Assembly: GCA_036495525.1 (NCBI GenBank)
Contig: DASXMR010000002.1
Location: 1-46,594, forward strand
Direction of reading: 5' to 3'
Length of the DNA: 46,594 nucleotides
From: DASXMR01 sp036495525
GTDB lineage: Bacteria; Actinomycetota; Actinomycetes; Streptosporangiales; Streptosporangiaceae
Below are positions 8,502 to 16,944 of the stretch, one piece after another (the first letter of the stretch is position 1; every line of letters starts with the position of its first letter). Below the pieces are notes generated by a model. That model saw nothing but the letters and a program-made list of their open reading frames with translations. It did not search any database and was not told the origin of the DNA. A program made the translations under genes and the position numbers.

Positions 8502-11062
8502 CCCGCGAGCTGGCCATCCCCGAGCTGAGCCTCGTCGTGCTGATCGGCGTCACCGGCTCGGGCAAGTCCACCTTCGGCCGTGCTCACTTCCGGCCGACCG
8601 AGGTGATCTCGTCGGACTTCTGCCGGGGCCTGGTCGCCGACGACGAGAACGATCAGGCCGCGACGCCTGAGGCCTTCGACCTGCTGCACTACATCGCCGG
8701 GAAGCGGCTGAGGGCCGGCCGGCTGACCGTGGTGGACGCGACCAACGTCCAGAGCGACGCGCGCAGGCAGCTGGTCGCCCTCGCCAGGGAGCACGACGTC
8801 CTGCCGGTCGCGATCGTCCTCGACGTGCCCGAGGGCATCTGCGCGGCGCGTAACGCGACCCGCCAGGACCGCGACTTCGGCGCCCACGTCATCCGCCGCC
8901 AGCGCGACCAGCTGCGCCGCGGCCTCAAGGGCCTGCAGCGGGAAGGGTTCCGAGCCGTCCACACGCTGCTCGGCACCGACGAGATAGCCGATATCCGCGT
9001 CGTCCGCACGAAGCTGTACAACGACCTGCGGCACGAGAACGGGCCGTTCGACGTCATCGGCGATGTCCACGGCTGCCGGGCAGAGCTGGAGCTGCTGCTC
9101 GCCGAGCTCGGCTACCAGGTCAGCCGGGACGATGCCGGCCGCGCCGCCGGCGCCCACCAGGCCGGCCGCCGGGTGATCTTCCTCGGCGATCTCGTCGACC
9201 GCGGCCCAGACACGCCGGGCGTGCTCCGCCTGGCCATGGGCATGGTCGCGGCCGGCGACGCGCTCTGCGTGCCAGGCAACCACGAGAACAAGCTGCTGCG
9301 CGCGCTGCGCGGCCGTAACGTCCAGGTCAGCCACGGCCTGGCTGAGTCGCTGGCCCAGCTGGCGGCAGAGCCGGAGGACTTCCGCGCCGACGTCGAGCGG
9401 TTCCTGGACGGCCTGATCAGCCACTATGTCCTCGACGGCGGGCAGCTGGTGGTCGCGCACGCCGGCCTGACCGAGCGCTACCAGGGCCGCGCCTCTGGCC
9501 GGGTCCGCGAATTCTGCCTGTACGGCCAGACCACCGGGGAGACCGACGAGTACGGCCTGCCGGTGCGGTATCCGTGGGCCGAGGAGTACCGCGGCCGGGC
9601 AATGGTCCTCTACGGGCACACCCCGGTTCCGGGCCCGGAATGGGTCAACAACACTCTCTGCCTGGACACCGGATGTGTCTTCGGCGGCAGCCTCACCGCT
9701 CTGCGTTACCCCGAGCGTGAGCTGGTCTCGGTGCCGGCCGCTGCGGTGTACTACGAGCCCGCGAGGCCGTTCCCGGCGAGTGCGGAGGCACTGGCAGCCG
9801 AGTCCGCCGGCCGCCGTGACCCCGATGTCCTCGATATCACCGATGTCGCCGGGGCGCGGGTCGTCGAGACGAGGTATCTCAGTCGCGTCGGCGTGCGGGA
9901 GGAGAACGCGGCCGCCGCGCTCGAGGTGATGAGCCGGTTCGCCATCGACCCGCGATGGCTGGTTTACCTGCCGCCGACGATGAGCCCGGTTGCGACCTCG
10001 GCCCAGCCGGATCTGCTTGAGCACCCTGACCAGGCATTCGAGTACTACCGGTCCGAGGGCGTCGACCAGGTCGTGTGCGAGGAGAAGCACATGGGCTCGC
10101 GCGCGGTCGTGCTCGTCTGCCGCACCGCTGACGCCGCGCGCGCCCGGTTCGGTGCGCCCGGCGGTCAGGCCGGCGCCGCGTGGACCCGCACCGGCCGCGC
10201 CTTCCTGACCGGCGCGCTCGCCGCCGAGCTGACCGAGCGGCTGCGCACCGCGGCGGAGAAGGCCGGGCTGTTCGACGACCTCGGCAGCTCCTGGCTGCTG
10301 CTGGACGCGGAGCTGATGCCGTGGAGCGTGAAGGCCGGGCAGCTGCTTCGGGATCAGTACGCTGCGGCCGGGGCGGCCGCCCGGGCCTCGCTGCCGCCGG
10401 CTATCGACCTGCTCAGCCGGGCATCAGCGGCCGGTCTCGAGGTCGGCGCCCTGCTTGAGCGCACCCGCGCGAGGCAGCGCAACGCCGCCGCGTTCACCGA
10501 CGCCTACCGGCGCTACTGCTGGCCGGCTGACGGGCTGGCCGGGGTGCGCGTCGCGCCGTTCCAGCTGCTCGCCACCCAGGCTGCTGCCCACCACGAGCGG
10601 CCGCACGCCTGGCACCTGGACATCGCGGACCGGCTGGTCGCCGCCGACCCGGAGCTGATCGCGCCGACTCGCCGCATCACGGTGGACACCACCGACCCGG
10701 CCTCGGCCGCGGCCGGGGCCAGCTGGTGGTCCGACCTCACCGGCAGCGGCGGCGAGGGAATGGTCGTCAAGCCGGCCGCCAACCTCACCCGCGGGCGCAA
10801 GGGACTTGTCCAGCCAGGGCTGAAGGTACGCGGGCGTGAGTACCTGCGGATCATCTACGGCCCCGACTACACCGAGCCGGCCAACCTGGACCGACTGCGC
10901 TCGCGTGGCCTCGGGCACAAGCGTTCGCTGGCGCTGCGCGAGTACGCGCTCGGCCTGGAGGCGCTGGACCTGGTGGCCGCCGGCGAGCCGCTGTGGCGGG
11001 TGCACCAGTGCGTCTTCGCCGTCCTGGCGCTGGAGTCCGAGCCCGTCGATCCCCGGCTGTGA
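8498..11062 (+). CDS. pnkp: Polynucleotide kinase-phosphatase-ligase Pnkp
   Basis: End-healing and sealing enzyme of the bacterial Hen1-Pnkp RNA repair pathway, which mends RNAs such as tRNAs cut by ribotoxins. Three domains are visible in 854 residues. The N-terminal 5'-kinase has P-loop GVTGSGKST (17-25, Lys23). The central binuclear metallophosphatase has GDVHG (188-192), GDLVDRG, GNHEN, VVAHAG and LYGHTP. The C-terminal adenylyltransferase has nucleotide-binding Lys530 in EEKHMGS and a late EGMVVKP motif. Key residues align with positions known from the Clostridium thermocellum enzyme. In characterised systems sealing requires Hen1, which fits the 4-base overlap with hen1. The domain set is complete and I see no frameshift. 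Confidence 0.95.
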   Translation: MTRELAIPELSLVVLIGVTGSGKSTFGRAHFRPTEVISSDFCRGLVADDENDQAATPEAFDLLHYIAGKRLRAGRLTVVDATNVQSDARRQLVALAREHDVLPVAIVLDVPEGICAARNATRQDRDFGAHVIRRQRDQLRRGLKGLQREGFRAVHTLLGTDEIADIRVVRTKLYNDLRHENGPFDVIGDVHGCRAELELLLAELGYQVSRDDAGRAAGAHQAGRRVIFLGDLVDRGPDTPGVLRLAMGMVAAGDALCVPGNHENKLLRALRGRNVQVSHGLAESLAQLAAEPEDFRADVERFLDGLISHYVLDGGQLVVAHAGLTERYQGRASGRVREFCLYGQTTGETDEYGLPVRYPWAEEYRGRAMVLYGHTPVPGPEWVNNTLCLDTGCVFGGSLTALRYPERELVSVPAAAVYYEPARPFPASAEALAAESAGRRDPDVLDITDVAGARVVETRYLSRVGVREENAAAALEVMSRFAIDPRWLVYLPPTMSPVATSAQPDLLEHPDQAFEYYRSEGVDQVVCEEKHMGSRAVVLVCRTADAARARFGAPGGQAGAAWTRTGRAFLTGALAAELTERLRTAAEKAGLFDDLGSSWLLLDAELMPWSVKAGQLLRDQYAAAGAAARASLPPAIDLLSRASAAGLEVGALLERTRARQRNAAAFTDAYRRYCWPADGLAGVRVAPFQLLATQAAAHHERPHAWHLDIADRLVAADPELIAPTRRITVDTTDPASAAAGASWWSDLTGSGGEGMVVKPAANLTRGRKGLVQPGLKVRGREYLRIIYGPDYTEPANLDRLRSRGLGHKRSLALREYALGLEALDLVAAGEPLWRVHQCVFAVLALESEPVDPRL

Positions 11063-11068
11063 CCGGGG
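11051..11068 (+). terminator. Hairpin spanning the pnkp stop codon
   Basis: A perfect 6-bp stem ccccgg/ccgggg with a 6-base loop that contains the TGA of pnkp. No T-run follows. It is a plausible end of the hen1-pnkp transcript. Confidence 0.3.
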
Positions 11069-11080
11069 ACCGACGGATGG

Positions 11081-11404
11081 TCAGGACCGCCGGGTGATGT
11101 CCACGTACCAGTTGTCGAGCCAGGTCTGGCCGTCGTCGACAGAGAACGCCTGCTCCCAGTGGGCCGAGCCGGCGGTGATGTCCGTCCGCAGGAACCGGGC
11201 GAGTACCGGCCTGCCGGCATGGGTGTCCGCGCCGAAAAACTCGCCAACGCCGTCGGTGAAGGTACCGGTGACTGGCGGGAACAGCGTGCCGGTCCGCTTG
11301 CTGGCCCGGTACAGCGACCACTGGCTGGTCTCCGGGTTGAACAGGCGAATCGTCAGCCAAGCGAGCCCTTTCGTCGGGAAGCCGGGCCCGGCTCCCGCAG
11401 CGGC
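11081..11404 (-). pseudogene. 5'-truncated remnant of a small conserved protein gene (DUF1579-like)
   Basis: The minus-strand frame ending in TGA at 11081 encodes about 95 residues that read like the C-terminal part of a small conserved actinobacterial protein: FPTKGLAWLTIRLFNPETSQWSLY, then TGTLFPPVTGTF, DGVGEFFGADTH, VLARFLR and WEQAFSVDDGQTWLDNWYVD. Relatives, as I recall them, are about 150-170 residues, so roughly the first 60-75 are missing. No ATG, GTG or TTG opens the frame. Read upstream it runs directly into the TAG stop of the permease gene at 11405-11407, in the same frame. It therefore looks like a decayed gene cut at the edge of the ABC cluster. Family naming is tentative; the coding character is clear. 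Confidence 0.6.
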
Positions 11405-12283
11405 CTAGGCGTCGCGCAGGCGCAGCAGCAGGCCGCCAGCGATCAGCGCCCCGGCCGCCCAGGCAGCCAGCACGCCGAGGCCGGCCCACGGGCTGATCAC
11501 GAGACTGTGCAGGTTCCTGGTGGCCTGGATCTCCAGCCCGGCGGTCATCGGGCCGACCTGCTGCAGATGCCGCTGCCAGATCCGGCTGGCGGCCAGGGCA
11601 GCGATGACCGGGAACAGGTACAGCAGCCCGAGCACCGTGCCGATCGCCGCGGCTGCCTCGCGAAACGCGGCCGCCGCGCCGACGGCCAGGAGTCCGATCA
11701 GCCCGAGGTAGAGGACCGACCCGGCCGCGGCGCGCAGCACCGTGCCGCCGGCCAGGGACAGATCAGGGAAGCCGCCGGCTGAGGTGAACCCGTGGCCGGG
11801 CAGGATCATCGCCCCTGCCAGCAGGGATCCGCCGACCGCCACGGTCCCGGCCGCCAGCGTCAGCCCGGTCACGATTACCGCCTTGGCCGTCAGCACGGTC
11901 GTCCGCCGCGGCAGCGCCGCCAGGGTGACACTGATCATTCCCGTGCTGTACTCGCCGCTGACGATGAGGACGCCGAGGATCGCGACGACAGCCTGGCCGA
12001 GATAGATCCCGCTCAGACACACCCTCGCCGGGTCCGCCGTGCAGGGGACGCCTGCTGGGCACCTGGTCGCCGCGCTCGCGGCAGCGCTGACCGCGACCGT
12101 GGTCACGACGACGGCGAGCAGCAGCCATGGACTGCCCGGCAAGGTACGCAGCTTCACCCACTCCGCGGCCAGCGCATCCCGCATGGCGCTGGCCTCAGCC
12201 CGCAGTGCTGCCCGGCTGCCTGCCCGCCGCGCGTGCCGCTGACTGCTCGCGTCCGCCTGCATTAGTCCGGTCGCCTGGCTCAT
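11405..12283 (-). CDS. ABC-2 type transporter permease (second permease)
   Basis: Membrane subunit of 292 residues. After a cytoplasmic AEWVKLRTLPGS segment come about six hydrophobic helices: LLLAVVVTTVAVSAAASAA, VVAILGVLIVSGEYSTG, VIVTGLTLAAGTVAVGG, a GSVLYLGLIGLLAVGAAAAF helix, a GTVLGLLYLFPVIAALAA helix and the C-terminal LGVLAAWAAGALIAGGLLL. The GEYSTGMISVTLAALPRR loop is typical of ABC-2 export permeases. Start 12283 is chosen because its ATG overlaps the stop of the upstream permease by 4 bases (ATGA). The partner permease ends with a similar RLRDA/RRRDA tail, suggesting paralogy and a heterodimeric channel. Substrate unknown; the linked two-component system suggests peptide-antibiotic or cell-envelope stress export. 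Confidence 0.85.
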   Translation of the reverse strand: MSQATGLMQADASSQRHARRAGSRAALRAEASAMRDALAAEWVKLRTLPGSPWLLLAVVVTTVAVSAAASAATRCPAGVPCTADPARVCLSGIYLGQAVVAILGVLIVSGEYSTGMISVTLAALPRRTTVLTAKAVIVTGLTLAAGTVAVGGSLLAGAMILPGHGFTSAGGFPDLSLAGGTVLRAAAGSVLYLGLIGLLAVGAAAAFREAAAAIGTVLGLLYLFPVIAALAASRIWQRHLQQVGPMTAGLEIQATRNLHSLVISPWAGLGVLAAWAAGALIAGGLLLRLRDA

Positions 12284-13917
12284 GCGTCTCTCCGGCGTAG
12301 CAGGTAGGTGGCCAGGCCGAGCGCGAGCGCGGTCCAGCCGCACAGCACCGCGAAGCCGGACCAGGGCCCGAGCGGGAAGTAGACCGGCGGCCCGTAAGGC
12401 CCGCTTACCTGGTGGTAAGCAGGGACGCTCTGCTGGATCGCGAACGCGGCTGCTGGGGTCACCCGCAGCAGCCACTCAGCAGGGCCAGCGGGCAGGACCG
12501 AGGCCACGCCGAGGATGTACGGCAGCACCAGCAGCACGATGGCGGCGGTGACAGCCACCGCGCTGCGCCGTAGCACCGTGCCGAGCGCGAGGGCGAAAAC
12601 GGCCGCGACCGCGAGCAGCGCTGCGGTGCCGGCAATGACGCGCAGGCCGGTCGGCAGGGACACCGGCAGCACGTAAAGTCCCATGTCGCGGGACAGGCGA
12701 GGACCGGCCACCACCGCGATAACCGAGGCCGCCAGTCCGGCCGCGAAGGTGACCGCGCCGACCACGACGGCCTTGGCCGCCAGCACTTCGCCCCGCCGTG
12801 GGGTGGCGGCCAGGGTCAGGCGGATCAGGCCGCGCCGGTACTCAGTGGTGATGAACATGGCCGCGATGACCGCCATCGCGATGAGCCCCGCGAACGTGCC
12901 CACCAGGTGGTCTTCGATGGTCGCCGTCGGGAAGTAAGACGTCGGCCCTGCCACGACTGGCGCGATGTCACCCGAGCCGGTCACCGTAATCGCGCCGCCG
13001 GCCTGGTGAAACCCGCCCACTCCAGTGCCAGGTGAGCCGCGGCCGGCGCCTATGTTCGCGCCCGCCCACGCCTTGCCAGGTGCGGCGCCGGACAGGCTCA
13101 CGTGGCCGAAGATCCCCGTGGCCTGGCTCGGGCCGCCATTCGAGGTCGTCCCGCCGAACGATGACGTCGTCTGCGTTTCTACCGGCGAGGTGACGAACAG
13201 GCCGGCCTGCACGGTCGCCGGCAGCCCGGTCAACCGGACGGTGCCGACCCGGGCCCAGCGGCTGCCGTCGGCTGAGTCGTAGCCGGTGATCGTGTCGCCC
13301 GACCGGGTCAGCCGCAGCCATCGCGGCGCGGACGGCGAGACCTGTCCAGCGAGGCCGGCGATGTCCTGGGTGAAGTCGTACTGCATCCGGACGCCGTGGC
13401 CGCCGGTGGCCATCATCGCCGCGTACGCGGTTCCCTGGCTCGTCGACGTCTTGATGATGATCCCGGCCTTCGCCCAGCCCACGATGCCCTTCGTCATGCC
13501 GGCCAGCGGCCCTGCACCGCCAGGGCCGGCGCCGGTCTGGCCGTTGCCGGCCGCGTGCACGCCGGTCAGAGACGTGACCGCGGCGGTGATGCTGCCGTTC
13601 GCGGCGAGCGGCTGGTGCACGAAGTAGAAGCTGTCGGTCACCGCCTGCCCGCCGGGTCCTCTCGGGATGCGCGGCAGGCAGGCCGCACCGGTCTTGGTCG
13701 GGAAGCCCGGCCCCCCTGGGCAGGTGAATCTGGCCGACCCGGCGGCGAACAGCCCGACCAGCAGCATCGCCAGCGCGGCGACGACCGTGCCGATGACCAA
13801 GCCCCGGACGCTGCGGAACTTGGTCCATTCGGCCAGCACAGCCCGCCAGAATCCGCCGTGCTCCGCCGCTGCGGGCGCGGGCGCCGGCCACTGTCGTGCC
13901 GTGGTGCCGGCGGTCAT
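12280..13917 (-). CDS. ABC-2 type permease with large extracytoplasmic beta-sandwich insert (first permease)
   Basis: A 545-residue permease, nearly twice the length of its partner. A cytoplasmic WRAVLAEWTKFRSVRG segment leads into TM1 (about 38-61). About 270 residues (62-330) follow that must lie outside the membrane. This part contains KAGIIIKTS, MQYDFTQDIAG, PRWLRLTRSGDTITGYDSADG, WARVGTVRL and VQAGLFVTSP, strands that recall laminin-G/concanavalin-like or DUF1349-like sandwich domains. The C-terminal 210 residues hold the remaining ABC-2 helices with ITTEYRRGLIRLTLAATPRRGE. The insert may bind the transported or sensed ligand. The gene overlaps its neighbours by 4 bases on both sides (ATPase upstream, permease downstream), so all three are one operon. 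Confidence 0.85.
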   Translation of the reverse strand: MTAGTTARQWPAPAPAAAEHGGFWRAVLAEWTKFRSVRGLVIGTVVAALAMLLVGLFAAGSARFTCPGGPGFPTKTGAACLPRIPRGPGGQAVTDSFYFVHQPLAANGSITAAVTSLTGVHAAGNGQTGAGPGGAGPLAGMTKGIVGWAKAGIIIKTSTSQGTAYAAMMATGGHGVRMQYDFTQDIAGLAGQVSPSAPRWLRLTRSGDTITGYDSADGSRWARVGTVRLTGLPATVQAGLFVTSPVETQTTSSFGGTTSNGGPSQATGIFGHVSLSGAAPGKAWAGANIGAGRGSPGTGVGGFHQAGGAITVTGSGDIAPVVAGPTSYFPTATIEDHLVGTFAGLIAMAVIAAMFITTEYRRGLIRLTLAATPRRGEVLAAKAVVVGAVTFAAGLAASVIAVVAGPRLSRDMGLYVLPVSLPTGLRVIAGTAALLAVAAVFALALGTVLRRSAVAVTAAIVLLVLPYILGVASVLPAGPAEWLLRVTPAAAFAIQQSVPAYHQVSGPYGPPVYFPLGPWSGFAVLCGWTALALGLATYLLRRRDA

Positions 13918-14852
13918 CGGGCCACCTCCCGCGCCATCTCGCCGGCCGCGCGATACTCGACCGAGCTGGCCGTCAGCTCCAGATAGGCCTCTTCTAGCGA
14001 CGCGCGGTGCGCGGCGACCTCCGAGACCGGCACTCCGTTCCCGGACAGGACGGTGAGCACCCGGGCAGCTGGCAGCCCGGAGACCGTCAGCGCGCCAGGG
14101 CCGGCCGGGGCGACAGTGCCGCCGTCGCCCGTCAGCACAGCGGCCGCCCGGTCAGCGGCGGTGGTGCGCACGACGACCCGGCCACCGGATGCCTTGGCCA
14201 GCAGCTCGGCGGTGCTGGTGTCGGCGATCACCCTGCCGCGGCCGACGATCACCAGGTGATCCGCTGTGTCCTCCAGCTCGCTCATCAGATGGCTGGACAC
14301 CAGCACAGCCCGCCCCTCGGCCGCCAGCGAGCGCAGGAACCCGCGCACCCAGACGATGCCCTCCGGATCCATGCCGTTGACTGGCTCGTCGAACATCACC
14401 GCAGGCGGATCGGCGAGCATGGCAGCAGCGATGCCCAGCCGCTGGCGCATGCCAAGCGAGTAGCCACCCGCCCGCCGGCGGGCGGCTAGCTCCAGCCCGG
14501 CCTGCCCGATGAGCTCATCCACCCGCCTGGCTGACAGCCCCTGTGATCGTGCCAGCCACAGCAGGTGGTTGCGTGCGGTACGGCCGGGCTGCAGCGCGCC
14601 GGCGTCCAGCAGCGAGCCCAGCCGGGTGAGCGGCCTGGTCAGCGACGCGTACGGCCGGCCGCCGACCAGCGCGTGCCCTTCGTCGGGCGCGTCCAGGCCC
14701 AGGATCACCCGCATCGTGGTGGACTTGCCCGACCCGTTCGGGCCGACGAAACCGGTGACCTGGCCCGGCGGGACCGCAAACGTCATCCCGTCCAGGGCCA
14801 GCACCGGACCGAATCGCTTGCGCAGCCCGGTTACCTCGATTGATTCGTTCAT
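13914..14852 (-). CDS. ABC transporter ATP-binding protein
   Basis: A 312-residue ATPase that drives the two downstream permeases. Walker A is GPNGSGKST with Lys43; the signature is YSLGMRQRL, Walker B is AVMFDEP and the switch His lies in VSSHLMSE. The C-terminal extension of about 90 residues (AGPGALTVSGLPAARVLTVL...SLEEAYLELT) is typical of drug- and lantibiotic-type exporters (BcrA/DrrA group). The ATG is preceded by AAGGA at 8 bases. It is the first gene of a three-gene minus-strand operon and is divergent from the sensor kinase, a layout usual for transporters controlled by their own two-component system. Confidence 0.93.
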   Translation of the reverse strand: MNESIEVTGLRKRFGPVLALDGMTFAVPPGQVTGFVGPNGSGKSTTMRVILGLDAPDEGHALVGGRPYASLTRPLTRLGSLLDAGALQPGRTARNHLLWLARSQGLSARRVDELIGQAGLELAARRRAGGYSLGMRQRLGIAAAMLADPPAVMFDEPVNGMDPEGIVWVRGFLRSLAAEGRAVLVSSHLMSELEDTADHLVIVGRGRVIADTSTAELLAKASGGRVVVRTTAADRAAAVLTGDGGTVAPAGPGALTVSGLPAARVLTVLSGNGVPVSEVAAHRASLEEAYLELTASSVEYRAAGEMAREVAR

Positions 14853-14898
14853 CGTTGACGTCCTTCTATTGATGGCCGAGGTTCATCGGACCTGGTTC

Positions 14899-14914
14899 TA
14901 TGGCCCGGGCCATA
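14899..14914. promoter_or_regulatory. Perfect 16-base palindrome in the ABC/two-component divergent region
   Basis: The sequence tatggcccgggccata is its own reverse complement. It lies almost exactly between the start of the ATPase gene (14852, minus) and that of the sensor kinase (15016, plus). Its position fits an operator acting on one or both promoters. Clear -35/-10 pairs could not be assigned. Confidence 0.4.
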
Positions 14915-15015
14915 ACAGGGGCCGAAGGGCGGTCGTTATCTCGCTGTTAGGCCAGGCCGGGCATCCTGGAGACCCGCCAGATGTGCCTGGGACAGGCCGT
15001 AAGGAGGCCACCTGA

Positions 15016-16230
15016 ATGTGGAACCTGCTGCCGCGGCGCACCGTCCGGCTGCGGCTGACCGCGATGTACGGCGTGTTGTTCGTGCTCTCCGGCGCCGTGC
15101 TGCTCGCCATCGCCAGCGGCGTCGCGGTGTCGCGCACCTCTGTCGCGGCGGTGCCGGCCGGGCGCGGCGGCACCTCCGCGCTAGCTCGGGCGCACGAGCG
15201 GATCCGCCAGCTACAGTCCGACCTGGCGAATACCAGCCTGATCCACGCCGGCCTGTCTCACGAGCTGTTGATCGGCTCGGCGATCGCGCTCGGCATCATG
15301 ACCGTGGTGTCCCTCGTCGTGGGCTGGGGCCTGGCAGGCCGGATGCTGCGGCCGCTGCGGGCGATGACCGCGGCCACCCGCCGGATCTCAGCGGACAACC
15401 TGCAGGAGCGGCTAGCGCTCAGCGGCCCGCGCGATGAGCTGACCGAACTCGCGGACACCATCGACGGGCTGCTGGAACGGCTGGAAGGCGCGTTCGCCGC
15501 GCAGCGCCGGTTCGTCGCCAATGCCTCGCACGAGCTGCGCACCCCGCTGACCACGATCCGGGCGGCGCTGGACGTGGCGGTGGCCAAGCCGGAACCGGTC
15601 CCTGCCCAGACGATCGCGCTGGCCGGGCGGCTGCGCGCCGAGCTCGACCGGGTGGACGGGCTGCTGGACGGGCTGCTGGCGCTGGCCAGGGCGCAGCACG
15701 GCGTGCTGCCGGGACAGGCCGACCTGTCGCTAGCCGACGCGGTGTCCGGCTCGATCAGCGCCCGGGCCGGCGCGATCGCTGCCAGCAACCTGACCGTGCT
15801 CCGCGAGAACGCGGGCGCAACCCTGGTGACCGGAAGCGAGCCGCTGCTGCGGCGAATGGTCGACAACGTGATCGACAATGCGGTCGTGCACAACAGCGAC
15901 GGCGGATGGATCCGCGCCAGCGCCATGGCCGATGGCGGCAGGGCGCGGCTGGTCGTCGAGACCGGCGGCCAGCTCCTCGACCAGCAGCAGGTCGCGCAGC
16001 TTGGCCAGCCGTTCCGGCGGCTCGGCGCCGACCGCACGGGCTCGGATGGCGGTGCCGGGCTCGGGCTGTCGATCGTCGCTGCCATCGCCGCGGCGCACGG
16101 CGGCACGCTGGACCTGCACGCCAGGCCAGAAGGCGGGCTGCGAGTCGCCATCACGCTGCCGCTGGCTGGTTACCCGGCTGCTGACGGCGGGCCGCCCGCC
16201 CCGATCGCCAGGGCCGGTGTCCCGACGTGA
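15016..16230 (+). CDS. Two-component sensor histidine kinase
   Basis: Membrane kinase of 404 residues. TM1 (about 19-38) precedes a short extracytoplasmic loop; TM2 (about 88-112) is followed by a HAMP domain (RMLRPLRAMTAATRRISADNL). The HisKA helix has phospho-acceptor His172 in ASHELRTPLTT. The ATPase domain has its N box (DNVIDNAVVHN) and G box (GGAGLGLSIVAAIAAAHGG). The loop is only about 50 residues, so the stimulus may be sensed within the membrane or through the neighbouring transporter, as in Bce-like modules. ATG 15016 follows a strong AAGGAGG at 8 bases. The stop overlaps the regulator's GTG by 4 bases. Confidence 0.93.
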   Translation: MWNLLPRRTVRLRLTAMYGVLFVLSGAVLLAIASGVAVSRTSVAAVPAGRGGTSALARAHERIRQLQSDLANTSLIHAGLSHELLIGSAIALGIMTVVSLVVGWGLAGRMLRPLRAMTAATRRISADNLQERLALSGPRDELTELADTIDGLLERLEGAFAAQRRFVANASHELRTPLTTIRAALDVAVAKPEPVPAQTIALAGRLRAELDRVDGLLDGLLALARAQHGVLPGQADLSLADAVSGSISARAGAIAASNLTVLRENAGATLVTGSEPLLRRMVDNVIDNAVVHNSDGGWIRASAMADGGRARLVVETGGQLLDQQQVAQLGQPFRRLGADRTGSDGGAGLGLSIVAAIAAAHGGTLDLHARPEGGLRVAITLPLAGYPAADGGPPAPIARAGVPT

Positions 16231-16922
16231 GGGTGCTCGTGGTGGAGGACGCGCGATCGCTGGCTGACGTGCTCGTCGAGGGGCTGCGGGACCAGGGCAT
16301 GGCGGTCGACGCCGCGCACGACGGGATCGAGGCGGCTGCCAAGCTCGACCTCAGCCCGTACGACGTTGTCGTGCTCGACCGTGACCTGCCCGGCATCGGC
16401 GGCGACACACTGTGCCAGATGATCACCGAGCAGGACAGCCGGGCGATGGTCCTCATGCTCACCGCGGCCGCCTCGCCGGGGGAGCGGGTGGCCGGGCTCG
16501 GCCTGGGTGCCGACGACTACCTGGCCAAGCCGTTCCACTTCCCTGAGCTGGTGGCCCGTATCCGCGCGCTGGCCCGCCGCCAGCCAGCCGGCCGGGCACG
16601 GGTAATGCGCGCGGCTGGCATCGAGCTCGATCCGCAGCGGCGCACAGTCAGCAGGGACGGCCGGCTGCTTGACCTGTCGGTCAAGGAGTTCGGCGTGCTC
16701 GAGGCGCTGCTGCGCGCTGCCCCTGGCTTTCTCAGCGCCGAGGACCTGCTCGAGCAGGTCTGGGACGAGCATGCCGACCCGTTCACCAACACGGTCACGG
16801 TCACCATCGGACGGCTGCGCCGCAAGCTCGGCGATCCGCCCGTGATCACCACCACTCCCGGCGTCGGCTACCGCGTCGGCGCGGCCGCCGGGCAGGCCGT
16901 CACCAGGCCCGGCGGCAGCTGA
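16227..16922 (+). CDS. OmpR/PhoB-family response regulator
   Basis: A 231-residue DNA-binding regulator that receives phosphate from the kinase just upstream. The receiver domain (1-115) has VVEDARS acidic residues, the phospho-acceptor Asp51 (VVLDRDLPG) and Lys101 (YLAKPF). The C-terminal winged helix (about 130-222) contains LDPQRRTVSRDGRLLDLSVKEFGVLEALL and the TVTVTIGRLRRKLG recognition region, ending GVGYRVG. GTG 16227 overlaps the kinase stop by 4 bases. Likely target: the divergent ABC operon and its own promoter, by gene position. Confidence 0.93.
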   Translation: MRVLVVEDARSLADVLVEGLRDQGMAVDAAHDGIEAAAKLDLSPYDVVVLDRDLPGIGGDTLCQMITEQDSRAMVLMLTAAASPGERVAGLGLGADDYLAKPFHFPELVARIRALARRQPAGRARVMRAAGIELDPQRRTVSRDGRLLDLSVKEFGVLEALLRAAPGFLSAEDLLEQVWDEHADPFTNTVTVTIGRLRRKLGDPPVITTTPGVGYRVGAAAGQAVTRPGGS

Positions 16923-16926
16923 CGGC

Positions 16927-16944
16927 AAAGGCCTAGCAGCCTTT
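16927..16944. terminator. Hairpin between response regulator and vapC remnant
   Basis: A 6-bp perfect stem aaaggc/gccttt with a 6-base loop, 5 bases after the regulator's stop. The stem's own ccttt arm provides a short T-run on the plus strand and, by symmetry, on the minus strand. It may be a weak bidirectional terminator between convergent frames. Confidence 0.4.
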
